Shown piece by piece: positions 33,456 to 42,129 of a stretch of 59,501 nucleotides of DNA. The notes below the pieces were generated by a model. That model worked only from the letters and a program-made list of their open reading frames with translations. It was not told where the DNA came from and searched no databases. The position numbers and the translations under genes are program-made. The stretch's first letter is position 1, and each line of letters opens with the position of its first letter. This stretch comes from Candidatus Woesearchaeota archaeon (GTDB lineage Archaea > Nanobdellota > Nanobdellia > Woesearchaeales > UBA9642): assembly GCA_003599145.1 (NCBI GenBank), contig QZIT01000005.1, positions 1 through 59,501 of the forward strand, written 5' to 3'.

Positions 33456-34706
33456 GCTCTCAAGTCAAATCGCGTTGTTTCTGTTATTTTTACGTTTAAA
33501 ACATCCCCTAAAGCAACATCTTTTATCAAAATTTGCTTATAAGAATCATTTCTTCCTATGGAAAAGCCGTTTGTACCAAAATCATCAATTAAAATTTCTC
33601 CCTCCCAGTCAAGCCATTGTCTGTTATTCGCAGCAACAATATCGTTAAAGAGCAAGTGCATTTTTTCACTCCTGACTTTTGATATCTGCCCATGAACCTG
33701 TTCCATATGCACAGCTTCCGTATTAGGTCTTAGCCAGAATCTTGAAATGTTCAGCACTTCAGGCTTTGTTTCCTTAACTAAAGTATAGGTATCCATAAAC
33801 TCCTCTTCTGTTTCTGTCGGAAATCCCAAAATAACGTCCGTGCTGATAGTGATCTCAGGAATTGCTTTTTTAAAAGCAGCAACTACTGTTTTATAAGCTT
33901 CAACGGTGTATCTTCTTTTCATCAGCCTTAAAATTCTGTTGTTTCCTGCCTGCACAGGAATATGCAAAAATTTAAACATCTTAGGATGCTGGTACACTTC
34001 AATGAGCTCATCAAGAAACTGCAATGCGTAATTGGGATTCATCATTCCCAGCCTGATTTTAAAATAGCCTCGCAAATTCAACAGTTCTTTCAGCAGTTCA
34101 ACAATGGAAGTATTTCTATCTAATCCATAACAGCCTGTATCCTGAGAAGTTAACCAGATTTCCTTGCATCCATCTTCAATTGCAGTTTTAGCTTGTTCAA
34201 CAATATCTTCTTTTGCATAAGAGTACAAATGGCCTCTGGCATGCTTTGTTTTGCAGTAACTGCAATTATCCAAGCAACCTTCATTTAAAGGAACAATCTC
34301 AATAACAGGATTTTTTCTCACTTTGGGAAGATTGAGTCTTTGTGTTTTTTGCCGCTGAATGTTTTGATAAACATTATTTTCAAGAGTCTGAGAAACTGCA
34401 GCGTCTATCTCCGTAAGATTATTAACGCCAATAACAGAAATATCCTTTAATTTTGTTTTCAGATAAGAAGGCTGAGCCTGAGGGACACAGCCAGCAACGA
34501 CAACTTTTTTGCCTTGATGCTTTTTAATTTCCTTCATCAATTTTGCTTCAGCGCTCTGTTTTACAGAACAGCTGTTAATAACAATAAGCTCTGCATCCTT
34601 TTCTTCTGTCAGTTCATGACCTTGTTTTTTTAGCATGCCAGCCATGAGCTCTGAATCAGACTGATTTAATGAGCATCCGAAAGTTTTCACAAAGACTTTT
34701 GCCATG
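33446..34706 (-). CDS. tRNA t6A37 methylthiotransferase (MtaB/CDKAL1-like)
   Basis: 419 residues from ATG 34706 (MAKVFVKTFGCSLNQSDSEL); the longer open frame adds a Cys-rich leader across the promoter. UPF0004 domain with its cluster Cys in FGCSLNQ, INSCSVK and AGCVPQ; radical SAM domain with CLDNCSYC near residue 148; HIPVQAGNNRILRLMKRRY typical of methylthiotransferases; C-terminal TRAM domain (GEILIDDFGTNGFSIGRNDSYKQILI). It converts t6A37 to ms2t6A37 in tRNAs reading ANN codons. Archaeal and eukaryotic form. Complete. Confidence 0.92.
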
Positions 34707-34795
34707 CTGAAAGAAATTTGCAGTGTTTTTAAAAGGTTGCGGTTGCATAAATAAAAAAGATTATAAACGCAAAAACAATCCTGCAGTTTGGTGAT

Positions 34796-36022
34796 ATGAT
34801 GAACAAGGAAAAACTGAAAATTGCCCAGCAAGTTATGAAAGATGAAAACATTCCCTTTTGGATTATTTACGCTGAAGAGGGAAGAGACCCTACCTTTGAA
34901 AGATTAATAGGGCCTCATGTTGTTCCTGCTGTTTTAGTTGTTTCCCAAAGAGCTCATAGAACTATTGTTTCATCATTAGATGCAGACAATATAGAAGAAG
35001 ATAAAATGTGGACCTACAGCGGTCAATCAAGACATTCTATTGAATCGCTTATCAACAGGGCATTGCGTGAATTGCATTTCGATCCTAGAGAAAGACCAGA
35101 ACAAACCATTGCGTTTAATTACTCGACAATGCGAGATGCAAAAACCGATTTATTAGGCTATGGTGTTGCAAAACATGTAATGAAAAGCATTAGAGATCAC
35201 TTTGGAAGTTTTAAGCACCAATCTGCAGAAGCAGTCATTTATGGCATGTACGACAGAAAAAGCCCTGATGAATTAAAAAAGATGACCATCGCTGCACAAA
35301 GAGCAGATGAAATTTTAAAAGTAACGTTTAGAGATTTGCAACCTGGAACAACAGAAAAACAAGCATATCAGCTTGTTCATAGCATCATGAACAGGAACTC
35401 AGCGTGGACTGCAAACTGCGGTGTTGTAAAAGAAGAGTTGGCTTGGGCAGCTAATCACTGTCCTGTTGTTCTTACAGGACCAAATTTTGCAAAAGGAGGC
35501 CATGCAGGAGCAAGCGATACTCAAATAATGCCTGGCCATACTGTCTATTTTGATTTCGGCGTTAAACTTACCTTTAAAGATGGAACGTCATGGTGCAGCG
35601 ACATTCAAAGAATGGGATATGTTTTAAGAGGCGATGAAAATCGTGCTCCTTTCGAAGTCCAAAAAGTGTTTAATGTGTTGGTTAAATCCATTGACGTGGG
35701 CATTGCAGCACTAAGACCAGGAGTTAAAGGCTATATGGTTGACGAAGCATCAAGAAAAATTGTTGTTGACGCCTTTGGCGTTAACTATGACCATGCAACA
35801 GGTCATTCTTTGGGAGAATCAACGCATAGTCCAGGAACAAGATTAACGGGAAGACAAAACCCTCTTTCACACCTTAAAGTGCAACCATGGGGAGTGTACA
35901 CGATAGAACCAAGAGTAAAAATCGATAATGGCGGTTCTATTGAGGAAGATGTTGTGGTTGTTCCTAACGGACCAAACTACACGTTATGCGAAAGACAAAA
36001 AGAACTCATCTATATTAGATAA
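34796..36022 (+). CDS. M24-family metallopeptidase (Xaa-Pro aminopeptidase-like)
   Basis: 408 residues (or one fewer from ATG 34799); GGTGAT at 34790-34795 serves either. The C-terminal pita-bread domain keeps all five metal ligands: FDFGV (Asp), SDIQRMGYV (Asp), ATGHSLGESTHSPG (His), IEPRV (Glu) and SIEEDV (Glu). The N-terminal creatinase-like domain (1-150) is present. It probably removes N-terminal residues before Pro, or acts as a related dipeptidase. The AATCCTGCA element and a TATA box (TTATAAACG) precede it. Confidence 0.9.
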   Translation: MMNKEKLKIAQQVMKDENIPFWIIYAEEGRDPTFERLIGPHVVPAVLVVSQRAHRTIVSSLDADNIEEDKMWTYSGQSRHSIESLINRALRELHFDPRERPEQTIAFNYSTMRDAKTDLLGYGVAKHVMKSIRDHFGSFKHQSAEAVIYGMYDRKSPDELKKMTIAAQRADEILKVTFRDLQPGTTEKQAYQLVHSIMNRNSAWTANCGVVKEELAWAANHCPVVLTGPNFAKGGHAGASDTQIMPGHTVYFDFGVKLTFKDGTSWCSDIQRMGYVLRGDENRAPFEVQKVFNVLVKSIDVGIAALRPGVKGYMVDEASRKIVVDAFGVNYDHATGHSLGESTHSPGTRLTGRQNPLSHLKVQPWGVYTIEPRVKIDNGGSIEEDVVVVPNGPNYTLCERQKELIYIR

Positions 36023-36052
36023 ATTTATTAATTTCCTTTTTTTATCATATTT

Positions 36053-36463
36053 ATGAATAAAAAAGGGGCTGAGTTATTAATACCGTTCATAGGCTTTGCT
36101 TTATGCATGGCATTCTTTATCACCATCTTTTTTTTGTTTTTCCCAGAACAGCAAAGAAATGACTGCTTTTTTCCTGCAGAAATTGACTGCAAAAGCTATG
36201 AAGTGCGCAACAGCACAACAGATTCTTTAGTGTTAGTATTGCAAAACAGATTTTCTGAACAGGTCAACATAACCTTTGCCGAGGTTTTAGACTCGAAATG
36301 CAATTTATTAACAGAAAGCAAATCTTGGGATATCAATGAAGAAGTAACCTTGTCATTTAACTGCACGTCATTAAAGGCAAGAAACCAATTTGTTTCTATA
36401 AACGTTGTTACCAAAACAGGCAGCTATTCGACAAAATCCACAGGAAAATTATTTGTAGGCTAG
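36053..36463 (+). CDS. Pilin-like secreted or anchored small protein
   Basis: 136 residues. The N terminus MNKKGAELLIPFIGFALCMAF resembles an archaeal type IV prepilin signal (KKG followed by a hydrophobic helix), then an Ig-like beta domain with several NxT/S sites and two Cys pairs (DCFFPAEIDC; SKC...NC). It may be processed by the prepilin peptidase and assembled in surface filaments, or simply anchored. It overlaps the convergent DRG gene by four bases. Confidence 0.66.
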   Translation: MNKKGAELLIPFIGFALCMAFFITIFFLFFPEQQRNDCFFPAEIDCKSYEVRNSTTDSLVLVLQNRFSEQVNITFAEVLDSKCNLLTESKSWDINEEVTLSFNCTSLKARNQFVSINVVTKTGSYSTKSTGKLFVG

Positions 36464-37554
36464 CGCAGATGTATTTCTAAAACATCTCCATCCTTTAAAA
36501 TGTGGTTTAACTGCAATTTCTGTCCTGGAAACTTACTTGATTTCCCCCATATCCTGCAGAATTTAAATTTTGCAACAAAATCTTTATGCAATTTATTGCA
36601 AACATCTTTGACTGAAGAATTCTTAAAAATAATCAAAGGAACGTTTAAGTCAGCCTCTTTTCCAGGCTCTTTCATATAAATTCTGATCAAGTTTAACTTG
36701 TAAAAAATCATCTCTTTTAGTTTTTCGATGTTGATGCTTTTTTCTGCAGAAACAGCGAGGTCTCCTTTCACTTTTTTCATGATTTCGCTTGCTTTTTCCT
36801 TGCTCACCATGTCTATTTTATTGACAACCGTGAGGCAGGGAACATACTGCTTATTGTCCTCGAGACAATCGATAAACTGGTCTATGTTGATATCTTCCCG
36901 TAAAACAACATCTGCATTGATCATTTTGAATTCTCTCATGATGCCTTTAATGGTATCTGCATCTATTTTTGTTAATTTTACGAGAGAAGCGACGTGAATG
37001 CCGTCTTTGATGGTTTTTGTTATGGTAACATCAGGCCTTTTTTGATTTAATCGAATGCCTCTATTATACAATTCCTTGATAAGGACATCATGATGCTCTG
37101 GATAGTGCACTTCTATCAGCAAAATAATTAAGTCAGCGCTTCTTGCTACACTCAAAACTTCTTTTCCTCTTCCTGTTCCATCAGACGCGCCTTTAACAAT
37201 TCCCGGAACATCTAAAATCTGAATTTTTGCATGATTAAAATTTAATGTTCCTGGAACAACCGTCAACGTAGTAAATGCATAGGCTCCTGTTTTTGATTTT
37301 GCATCAGTAATATGATTTAATAAGGTAGATTTTCCAACAGAAGGATAACCTACTAAAATAACCGTGCCATCGCCTGTTTTTCTGACATCATAGCCTGTTG
37401 TTTTTCCTTTTTTGCTGCTACGTGATTCCTGCTTTTCTTTTAATTTGGCTATCTTTGCCTTGACCAATCCAACATGATGCTGCGTTGCCTTGTTGTATTT
37501 TGTTTTGGCAAGTTCCGCTTCTAACTGCTTGATTTCCTCGTTATACTCAACCAT
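36460..37554 (-). CDS. DRG-family GTPase with TGS domain
   Basis: 364 residues. N-terminal basic coiled region (EEIKQLEAELAKTKYNKATQHHVGLVKAKIAKL) typical of DRG proteins, then the G domain: GYPSVGKSTLLN (G1), LDVPGIVKGASDGTGRGKEV (G3), VNKID (G4). An inserted helical part follows with VNKIDMVS, and a C-terminal TGS domain ends ILKDGDVLEIHLR. Archaeal and eukaryotic DRG GTPases bind ribosomes and assist translation. All motifs intact. Confidence 0.95.
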   Translation of the reverse strand: MVEYNEEIKQLEAELAKTKYNKATQHHVGLVKAKIAKLKEKQESRSSKKGKTTGYDVRKTGDGTVILVGYPSVGKSTLLNHITDAKSKTGAYAFTTLTVVPGTLNFNHAKIQILDVPGIVKGASDGTGRGKEVLSVARSADLIILLIEVHYPEHHDVLIKELYNRGIRLNQKRPDVTITKTIKDGIHVASLVKLTKIDADTIKGIMREFKMINADVVLREDINIDQFIDCLEDNKQYVPCLTVVNKIDMVSKEKASEIMKKVKGDLAVSAEKSINIEKLKEMIFYKLNLIRIYMKEPGKEADLNVPLIIFKNSSVKDVCNKLHKDFVAKFKFCRIWGKSSKFPGQKLQLNHILKDGDVLEIHLR

Positions 37555-37609
37555 GCTCTATAGAAAAAGATGGAGTATTTAAATGTTTCAATAAGAACGA
37601 AAATAGGTA

Positions 37610-38149
37610 GTGTACGAAATATTTATAAAGGTTGAGGATTATAAACAGCTTATGAACGAAGCGGAAACTACGCATGCAATTCTTAGAGTTATCGAAAATA
37701 TATTTGAAGAATTAGATAAAGTCCAAGAATACATGCGAGAACATAAGGGCAGTTACATTTCAACATTTCCACAGCATATTAGCGACAGAGCAAATAGAAT
37801 ATCTGGAAGCATCAAATATCTTGCCCAGCACGAACAAACTGATTTTGCAGAAGCAAGGATTGCAGCAGTAAATGCAGAAATAAGCAAGAAAGTGCTTGCC
37901 ATAGTCAATGAACTGGTTACAGAAGAAGTCAAAAAACAAAAAATAAACGAAGCCTTATTGGCTGAAATCCAATGGCTAGCAGGCAATAAAGGACTTTTAA
38001 ATTTTCCTGATTGGGCGTATGATGATTTAAGAAAAAGGCTTACCACAATACAAACAGAATTGCATAATGTTGAAAGCATAGAACAGGAAGTCTTGAAAAA
38101 ATCAAGAATTATTGAAAAGCTTACTAAAGCGTTGGAACAGCAAGATTAA
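37610..38149 (+). CDS. Hypothetical coiled-coil protein, 179 residues
   Basis: Starts at GTG 37610 about 27 bases after TATTTAAATG, or possibly at ATG 37652. Almost entirely helical with heptad-like spacing, e.g. LEEL-x-KVQEYMRE near residue 35 and a C-terminal LHNVESIEQEVLKKSRIIEKLTKALEQQ (in parts, residues 150-178). No domain recognised. It overlaps the convergent ART-like gene by four bases. Confidence 0.66.
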   Translation: MYEIFIKVEDYKQLMNEAETTHAILRVIENIFEELDKVQEYMREHKGSYISTFPQHISDRANRISGSIKYLAQHEQTDFAEARIAAVNAEISKKVLAIVNELVTEEVKKQKINEALLAEIQWLAGNKGLLNFPDWAYDDLRKRLTTIQTELHNVESIEQEVLKKSRIIEKLTKALEQQD

Positions 38150-38469
38150 GCTTTGTTTGCTTTGCTTTTATTAAACAAAATATACTCAATGACTCCTCCT
38201 CGTTGATTAACAATAATGCCATCATGGCCTTTTGCTTTTAATGCTTCTCTGTATTTTACGGCATCATCAAATCTTGCTCCAAACCTATCATACGAACGAA
38301 ACTCAGCAACGTCCATGTGATACGGATTGTTTAACTCTATTCTAAATAACTCGACATTGCCATATTGCTGTGCATACGTCTCATTATTCGTGCCAAACCA
38401 TTCTCCCAAACCAGCACTTGCAGCTCCAGAAAAGCCTTCTTTAGTACCATGATACGCTATGTATTCCAT
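38146..38469 (-). CDS. ADP-ribosyltransferase-like (ART-fold) protein
   Basis: 107 residues from ATG 38469 (AGGT upstream), just after the stop of the exported gene. It has the short-ART pattern: EYIAYHGTKEGFSG (conserved His), GEWFGTNNETYAQQYG, LFRIELNNPYHMDV, and KGHDGIIVNQRGGVIEYILFN with a final Glu. This order is seen in the small ART domains associated with phage and polyvalent proteins. The catalytic triad reads H-Y/F-E. A toxin or protein-modifying role is plausible; no immunity protein is obvious except perhaps the exported neighbour. Confidence 0.66.
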   Translation of the reverse strand: MEYIAYHGTKEGFSGAASAGLGEWFGTNNETYAQQYGNVELFRIELNNPYHMDVAEFRSYDRFGARFDDAVKYREALKAKGHDGIIVNQRGGVIEYILFNKSKANKA

Positions 38470-38471
38470 GT

Positions 38472-38846
38472 TCAAAACCTGCTCAATGCATACCAAGGAA
38501 CCTGTTTAAAAGTAATTCCCTGCTGAGTAAGCGTTTGTGCAACTTGCTGTTCTTGATACTCTTGCAACCCGCGAAAATTAATGTCGCAGCTTCCAAAAAG
38601 ATAAACAAGCGGTTGCGCTGAAAGCGTTATGTTATTGTTCTTGATAAATTCGGGGTGGTGCGTTTGCAAACTTTGCTTTAATGCATCATATTCCTGCACA
38701 GAAACATCATCCAAAACCATTCCCTGAAAGACAGAAGCATACTGCACGGAATTATTGTTTCGCAACTCAGAAATGTTTGACTGAACAATCGCAGTAAGGC
38801 TAATAGCAACTGCAGCAAGAAACGCTTTCGCAATAGTTTTCATCAT
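38472..38846 (-). CDS. Exported hypothetical protein, 124 residues
   Basis: Signal peptide about residues 1-22 (KTIAKAFLAAVAISLTAIVQS). Mature part is alpha/beta with a single Cys and ends EYQEQQVAQTLTQQGITFKQVPWYALSRF. No recognised domain. It precedes the ART-like gene by two bases in one operon, so the two products are made together. One is exported while the ART-like protein has no signal, an odd pairing. Function unknown. Confidence 0.64.
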   Translation of the reverse strand: MMKTIAKAFLAAVAISLTAIVQSNISELRNNNSVQYASVFQGMVLDDVSVQEYDALKQSLQTHHPEFIKNNNITLSAQPLVYLFGSCDINFRGLQEYQEQQVAQTLTQQGITFKQVPWYALSRF

Positions 38847-38871
38847 ACTCTAATTCAGAACACCTATATAT

Positions 38872-39927
38872 TTATTTCCATATTCCAGGAACAGGTTCTT
38901 TGCATTCAGGGCAAATTCCCTTAAAACTGTTAGTTTCAACATGATGGCCTATTCTTTTAATTAACAGTGCTTTGCAATTATGGCAATGCGTACTGGCGTG
39001 CTTTTCATCGACGATATTTCCTATATACACATGGTGCAGTCCTGCTTTTTTCCCTATTCTATAAGCATGAAGCAGTGATTCAAAATTGGTTTCCGGTATA
39101 TCTTTCATTTCATATTCAGGATGAAAAGCAGTAACATGCCATGGAATAGTATGGTCAATGCTTGCAATGAACCTCGCAATATTGGTTAATTCCTCTTCTG
39201 AATCGTTCTTTGTAGGAATGATTAACGTCGTTATTTCTATCCAGATTCCTAAAGCATGTGCTTTTTTTATCGTATCGAGAACAGGCTGCAATCTCGCCTT
39301 GCATATTTTGCTGTAAAACTCATCGCTAAAAGATTTTAAGTCAATATTCATGGCATCAACATAATCTTTTAACAATTCAAGGGCTTCATCAGATTCATAG
39401 CCATTGCTTACCAAAACATTCTTGATGCCTGCTTTTTTTGCCAGCCTGGCAGTATCATAGAGATATTCAAAAAAAATAATAGGTTCATTATAGGTATAGG
39501 CAATGCTCGGTATGTTGTATTTCTTGCAGGTTTCAACTATTTTTTCAGGCAAGAGTTCGTAACCAAATTTTCCTATTTCTACTTTTGCAAGCTCAGGTTT
39601 TTTTTCTTTTAATAAACGCAATTTTACTTCTTTGGAAACTTGTGATAAATCCCAATTCTGGCAGAAGCTGCATCCGAAATTACAACCAACAGTTCCTAAA
39701 GAAAATATTTGCGTTCCAGGCAAAAAATGAAACAATGGCTTTTTTTCAACAGGGTCATTGTTTACCGCAGATGCCTTGCCGTAAACTAATAAATATAATT
39801 TGCCTTCCCTATTCTGCCTTACCCCGCAGATGCCTGTATGGTTCTCTGCAATGATGCATTTTTGCTTGCACGCAGTACACTGAACTTTACAGTCTTCCAG
39901 CTGCTTGTATAAAATCGCCTCGTGCAT
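38872..39927 (-). CDS. amrS: AmmeMemoRadiSam-system radical SAM protein
   Basis: 351 residues from ATG 39927 (MHEAILYKQLEDCKVQCTACKQKC). N-terminal Cys cluster of the family (C-x3-C-x2-C-x3-C, then GICGVRQNREG), radical SAM motif CNFGCSFCQNWDLSQ near residue 80, and C-terminal C-x2-C pairs (CHNCKALL, CPECKEPVPGIW). It resembles pyruvate-formate-lyase activases but belongs to the AmrS group that occurs with Memo and AMMECR1 proteins, not seen in this window. Substrate not established. The open frame extends upstream through its promoter. Confidence 0.9.
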   Translation of the reverse strand: MHEAILYKQLEDCKVQCTACKQKCIIAENHTGICGVRQNREGKLYLLVYGKASAVNNDPVEKKPLFHFLPGTQIFSLGTVGCNFGCSFCQNWDLSQVSKEVKLRLLKEKKPELAKVEIGKFGYELLPEKIVETCKKYNIPSIAYTYNEPIIFFEYLYDTARLAKKAGIKNVLVSNGYESDEALELLKDYVDAMNIDLKSFSDEFYSKICKARLQPVLDTIKKAHALGIWIEITTLIIPTKNDSEEELTNIARFIASIDHTIPWHVTAFHPEYEMKDIPETNFESLLHAYRIGKKAGLHHVYIGNIVDEKHASTHCHNCKALLIKRIGHHVETNSFKGICPECKEPVPGIWK

Positions 39928-40023
39928 GATATTGGAAAGTAAATAAAGTTTAAAAAAGTTGGTAAATATAATATATACTAAATATTCGAAAACTATAAAT
40001 AGCAAGGAATATTCTAAAAAAGT

Positions 40024-40779
40024 ATGGGATTTGTAAGAACTATTCTACCGTATTTGGCGGTAGGATTTATTTCTGCTCCTGCTTATGCAACATTTTATGT
40101 TCCTGATACGCTTGAACAAACAACAGTTTCTGAAAAGAAAATTATAGACAATATTATAGAGCAGGAATTGAAAAAGACAACGCCTGTTAAAAAAAGGCCT
40201 CACGAAATACTGCGAGAAAGAAAAAAGTATGCGAGTCTTGATGTTCCTATTGAAACTGCACAAGTTGAAGATGCTGTTAAAGGCGCGGTAATTGACAGCA
40301 TACCAACAGAACCTTGGAATAGAATAAAGCAGAACGGGCCGTTTGATGGGAATGACTATTCTAAAAAAGGCAGGTTCAACACAGGCATTGGACTGCATTA
40401 TTTGTATTCAAATACAAACGCGCTTGATGGTGCATCAGTGAATATTGCTCCAGGAGTGTTTCTTTGGGACAGAATACGCTTGAGTGGAGATGTGGGTTTT
40501 AACAATACAGACCATAACCCTGGAGAGGACAGCTGGAAACTGGGAGCTTCTGTCTCAGGCCATATACCCTTAGGAAACAGAGTTAATTTTGTAACAGGAA
40601 TAGATGCGGGAAAATACCTTATTGAGAAAGGCAGAAGCAAGTCATATATGGGGTTAAGGCAAGGCCTTGAATTTTTTCTATCTTATGGAGGGGGAGTGCA
40701 AACTCTTTCATTCGATGTATTTGGAGAAAGCAACGGCATAGGGTTCAGGGTTATGCATACCTTTTATGGCCTTCAATAA
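40024..40779 (+). CDS. Exported beta-barrel-like protein, unknown family
   Basis: 251 residues. Signal peptide about 1-22 (cleavage near SAPAYA). A charged helical linker (30-105) is followed by about 140 residues of alternating polar/hydrophobic strands joined by short turns: RFNTGIGLHYLYSN, ASVNIAPGVFLW, RIRLSGDVGFNN, SWKLGASVSGHIPL, RVNFVTGIDAGKYL, LEFFLSYGGGV, GFRVMHTFYGL. This resembles an outer-membrane beta-barrel pattern ending in an aromatic residue, unexpected in an archaeon. A secreted beta-sandwich is the alternative. Leaderless start after AACTATAAATAG (39990-40001). Confidence 0.62.
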   Translation: MGFVRTILPYLAVGFISAPAYATFYVPDTLEQTTVSEKKIIDNIIEQELKKTTPVKKRPHEILRERKKYASLDVPIETAQVEDAVKGAVIDSIPTEPWNRIKQNGPFDGNDYSKKGRFNTGIGLHYLYSNTNALDGASVNIAPGVFLWDRIRLSGDVGFNNTDHNPGEDSWKLGASVSGHIPLGNRVNFVTGIDAGKYLIEKGRSKSYMGLRQGLEFFLSYGGGVQTLSFDVFGESNGIGFRVMHTFYGLQ

Positions 40780-40812
40780 AACATTTATAAAGAAAAAAAA
40801 ATTCCCGTAACC

Positions 40813-42096
40813 ATGCTCGAAGCAATACTGCATTCTAAACTTACGCGAAGTTTAACCTTGGGGTTAGCGTTGTTAACTACGGGGCAGGTTCCTTTTGAAA
40901 ACCCTATTAAACCGCTGCATGCTACAACTATTGAAAGTTTTATAGATTATATGCTTAAGGAGGGCACATCAACAGATGGAAATGTCTATGACCTTACTAT
41001 CTATTATGACAACAGCATTGCAATTGCAAAATATTTCTTTGACAAATCAAGCAAACCAGCAATAGTCATTGGCTACCCTCATGCAGAAGGCATCATGACT
41101 GTTCTCGATGGCGGTATTGATGGCCCTATAGACGGCATACCAGACAAATACGGGCTAACGAGCCAAGATATTTTTAATCCAGGAGAGTTATCTCTTGAAC
41201 TTGGAGCAACTCCTCTGGAAGCAAGGGCAAGAGAAGATGTAACTGCAGAAATGCAGTATATTATAAGGTACGTTGTTAACCGTAGCAAAACAATAACTTC
41301 ACCTTGGGACACCTTGAACTTAAAAGTAGAAGAGCATCCTGAGCTTACCGTACTAGACATCCCTCCACTTTCACCTTACCTTCTAACCCAAGTCATGGCA
41401 AGTGTAAAGAATCAGCCTTTGATAAACGGCAAACACCAGATGGAAACATCCGTACAGGGAGGCAGAACAATAGTCACCTACACACCTGATGAGGCATTAG
41501 ATGTAGAGTGGTATGGCAGACATGTTCTTAAAGTAAGGGAAACTCAGATTGATGGAAAGCCAGAGCATGCTACGTATACTGACAGAACAGTAAAACCAGA
41601 AATAAAATATGCAGACGTGCTTGTTCATCTTGCACAGATAAAACCGCTTCAAGGACAGGACATTTTGAATTTTCTTCAATTCTGCGCAGAAAATTCTCAG
41701 AGTGAACGCCTCCAAGAGATTGACTCCAGTGGAGCAGTTACGAAAACATACACAAGATACACAGGACACGGCGTATTGACTTCCATTGATAGAAAAGACA
41801 CTCTTTTTGAATATATGAGCAGATACAGCGAAATCGACGGGTATTATGCAGACAACAATGAGCTATACTTTATTTTTAACATTCCAAATAACGACACTAT
41901 ATATACTGTTCGTGAAGGCTATCCAAATGGATTAATTGATGGCATTCCAGAAGAAATGTTCAGTACATACAACGACCAAAAAATAACAATGGAGCTTACC
42001 GTTCCGCCTCCCCAGCAATTGTATGCGTATAGAAAGTACTTCCTTGATTTAGCTGAGCATTATCAAGCCAATGCAGCCATTAAGGACTCACGATAA
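40813..42096 (+). CDS. Exported protein of a tandem family with DG-x-x-DGIP motifs, paralogue A
   Basis: 427 residues with a hydrophobic N-terminal signal (SLTLGLALLTTGQ). No known domain recognised. Two copies of a loop built on DGG-x-DGP-x-DGIPD (near residue 97) and NGLIDGIPEE (near 375) suggest an internal duplication and a calcium-binding-like turn. Other shared landmarks are VPFENPIKP after the signal, EMQYI..., GGRTIVTYT and EWYGRHVLKVRETQIDGKPE. Its own TATA box TTTATAAA (40784-40791) lies 29 bases before the ATG. Confidence 0.72.
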   Translation: MLEAILHSKLTRSLTLGLALLTTGQVPFENPIKPLHATTIESFIDYMLKEGTSTDGNVYDLTIYYDNSIAIAKYFFDKSSKPAIVIGYPHAEGIMTVLDGGIDGPIDGIPDKYGLTSQDIFNPGELSLELGATPLEARAREDVTAEMQYIIRYVVNRSKTITSPWDTLNLKVEEHPELTVLDIPPLSPYLLTQVMASVKNQPLINGKHQMETSVQGGRTIVTYTPDEALDVEWYGRHVLKVRETQIDGKPEHATYTDRTVKPEIKYADVLVHLAQIKPLQGQDILNFLQFCAENSQSERLQEIDSSGAVTKTYTRYTGHGVLTSIDRKDTLFEYMSRYSEIDGYYADNNELYFIFNIPNNDTIYTVREGYPNGLIDGIPEEMFSTYNDQKITMELTVPPPQQLYAYRKYFLDLAEHYQANAAIKDSR

Positions 42097-42129
42097 CCTT
42101 TATAAATACTCAAGCAGTTCTGCAGTCCT

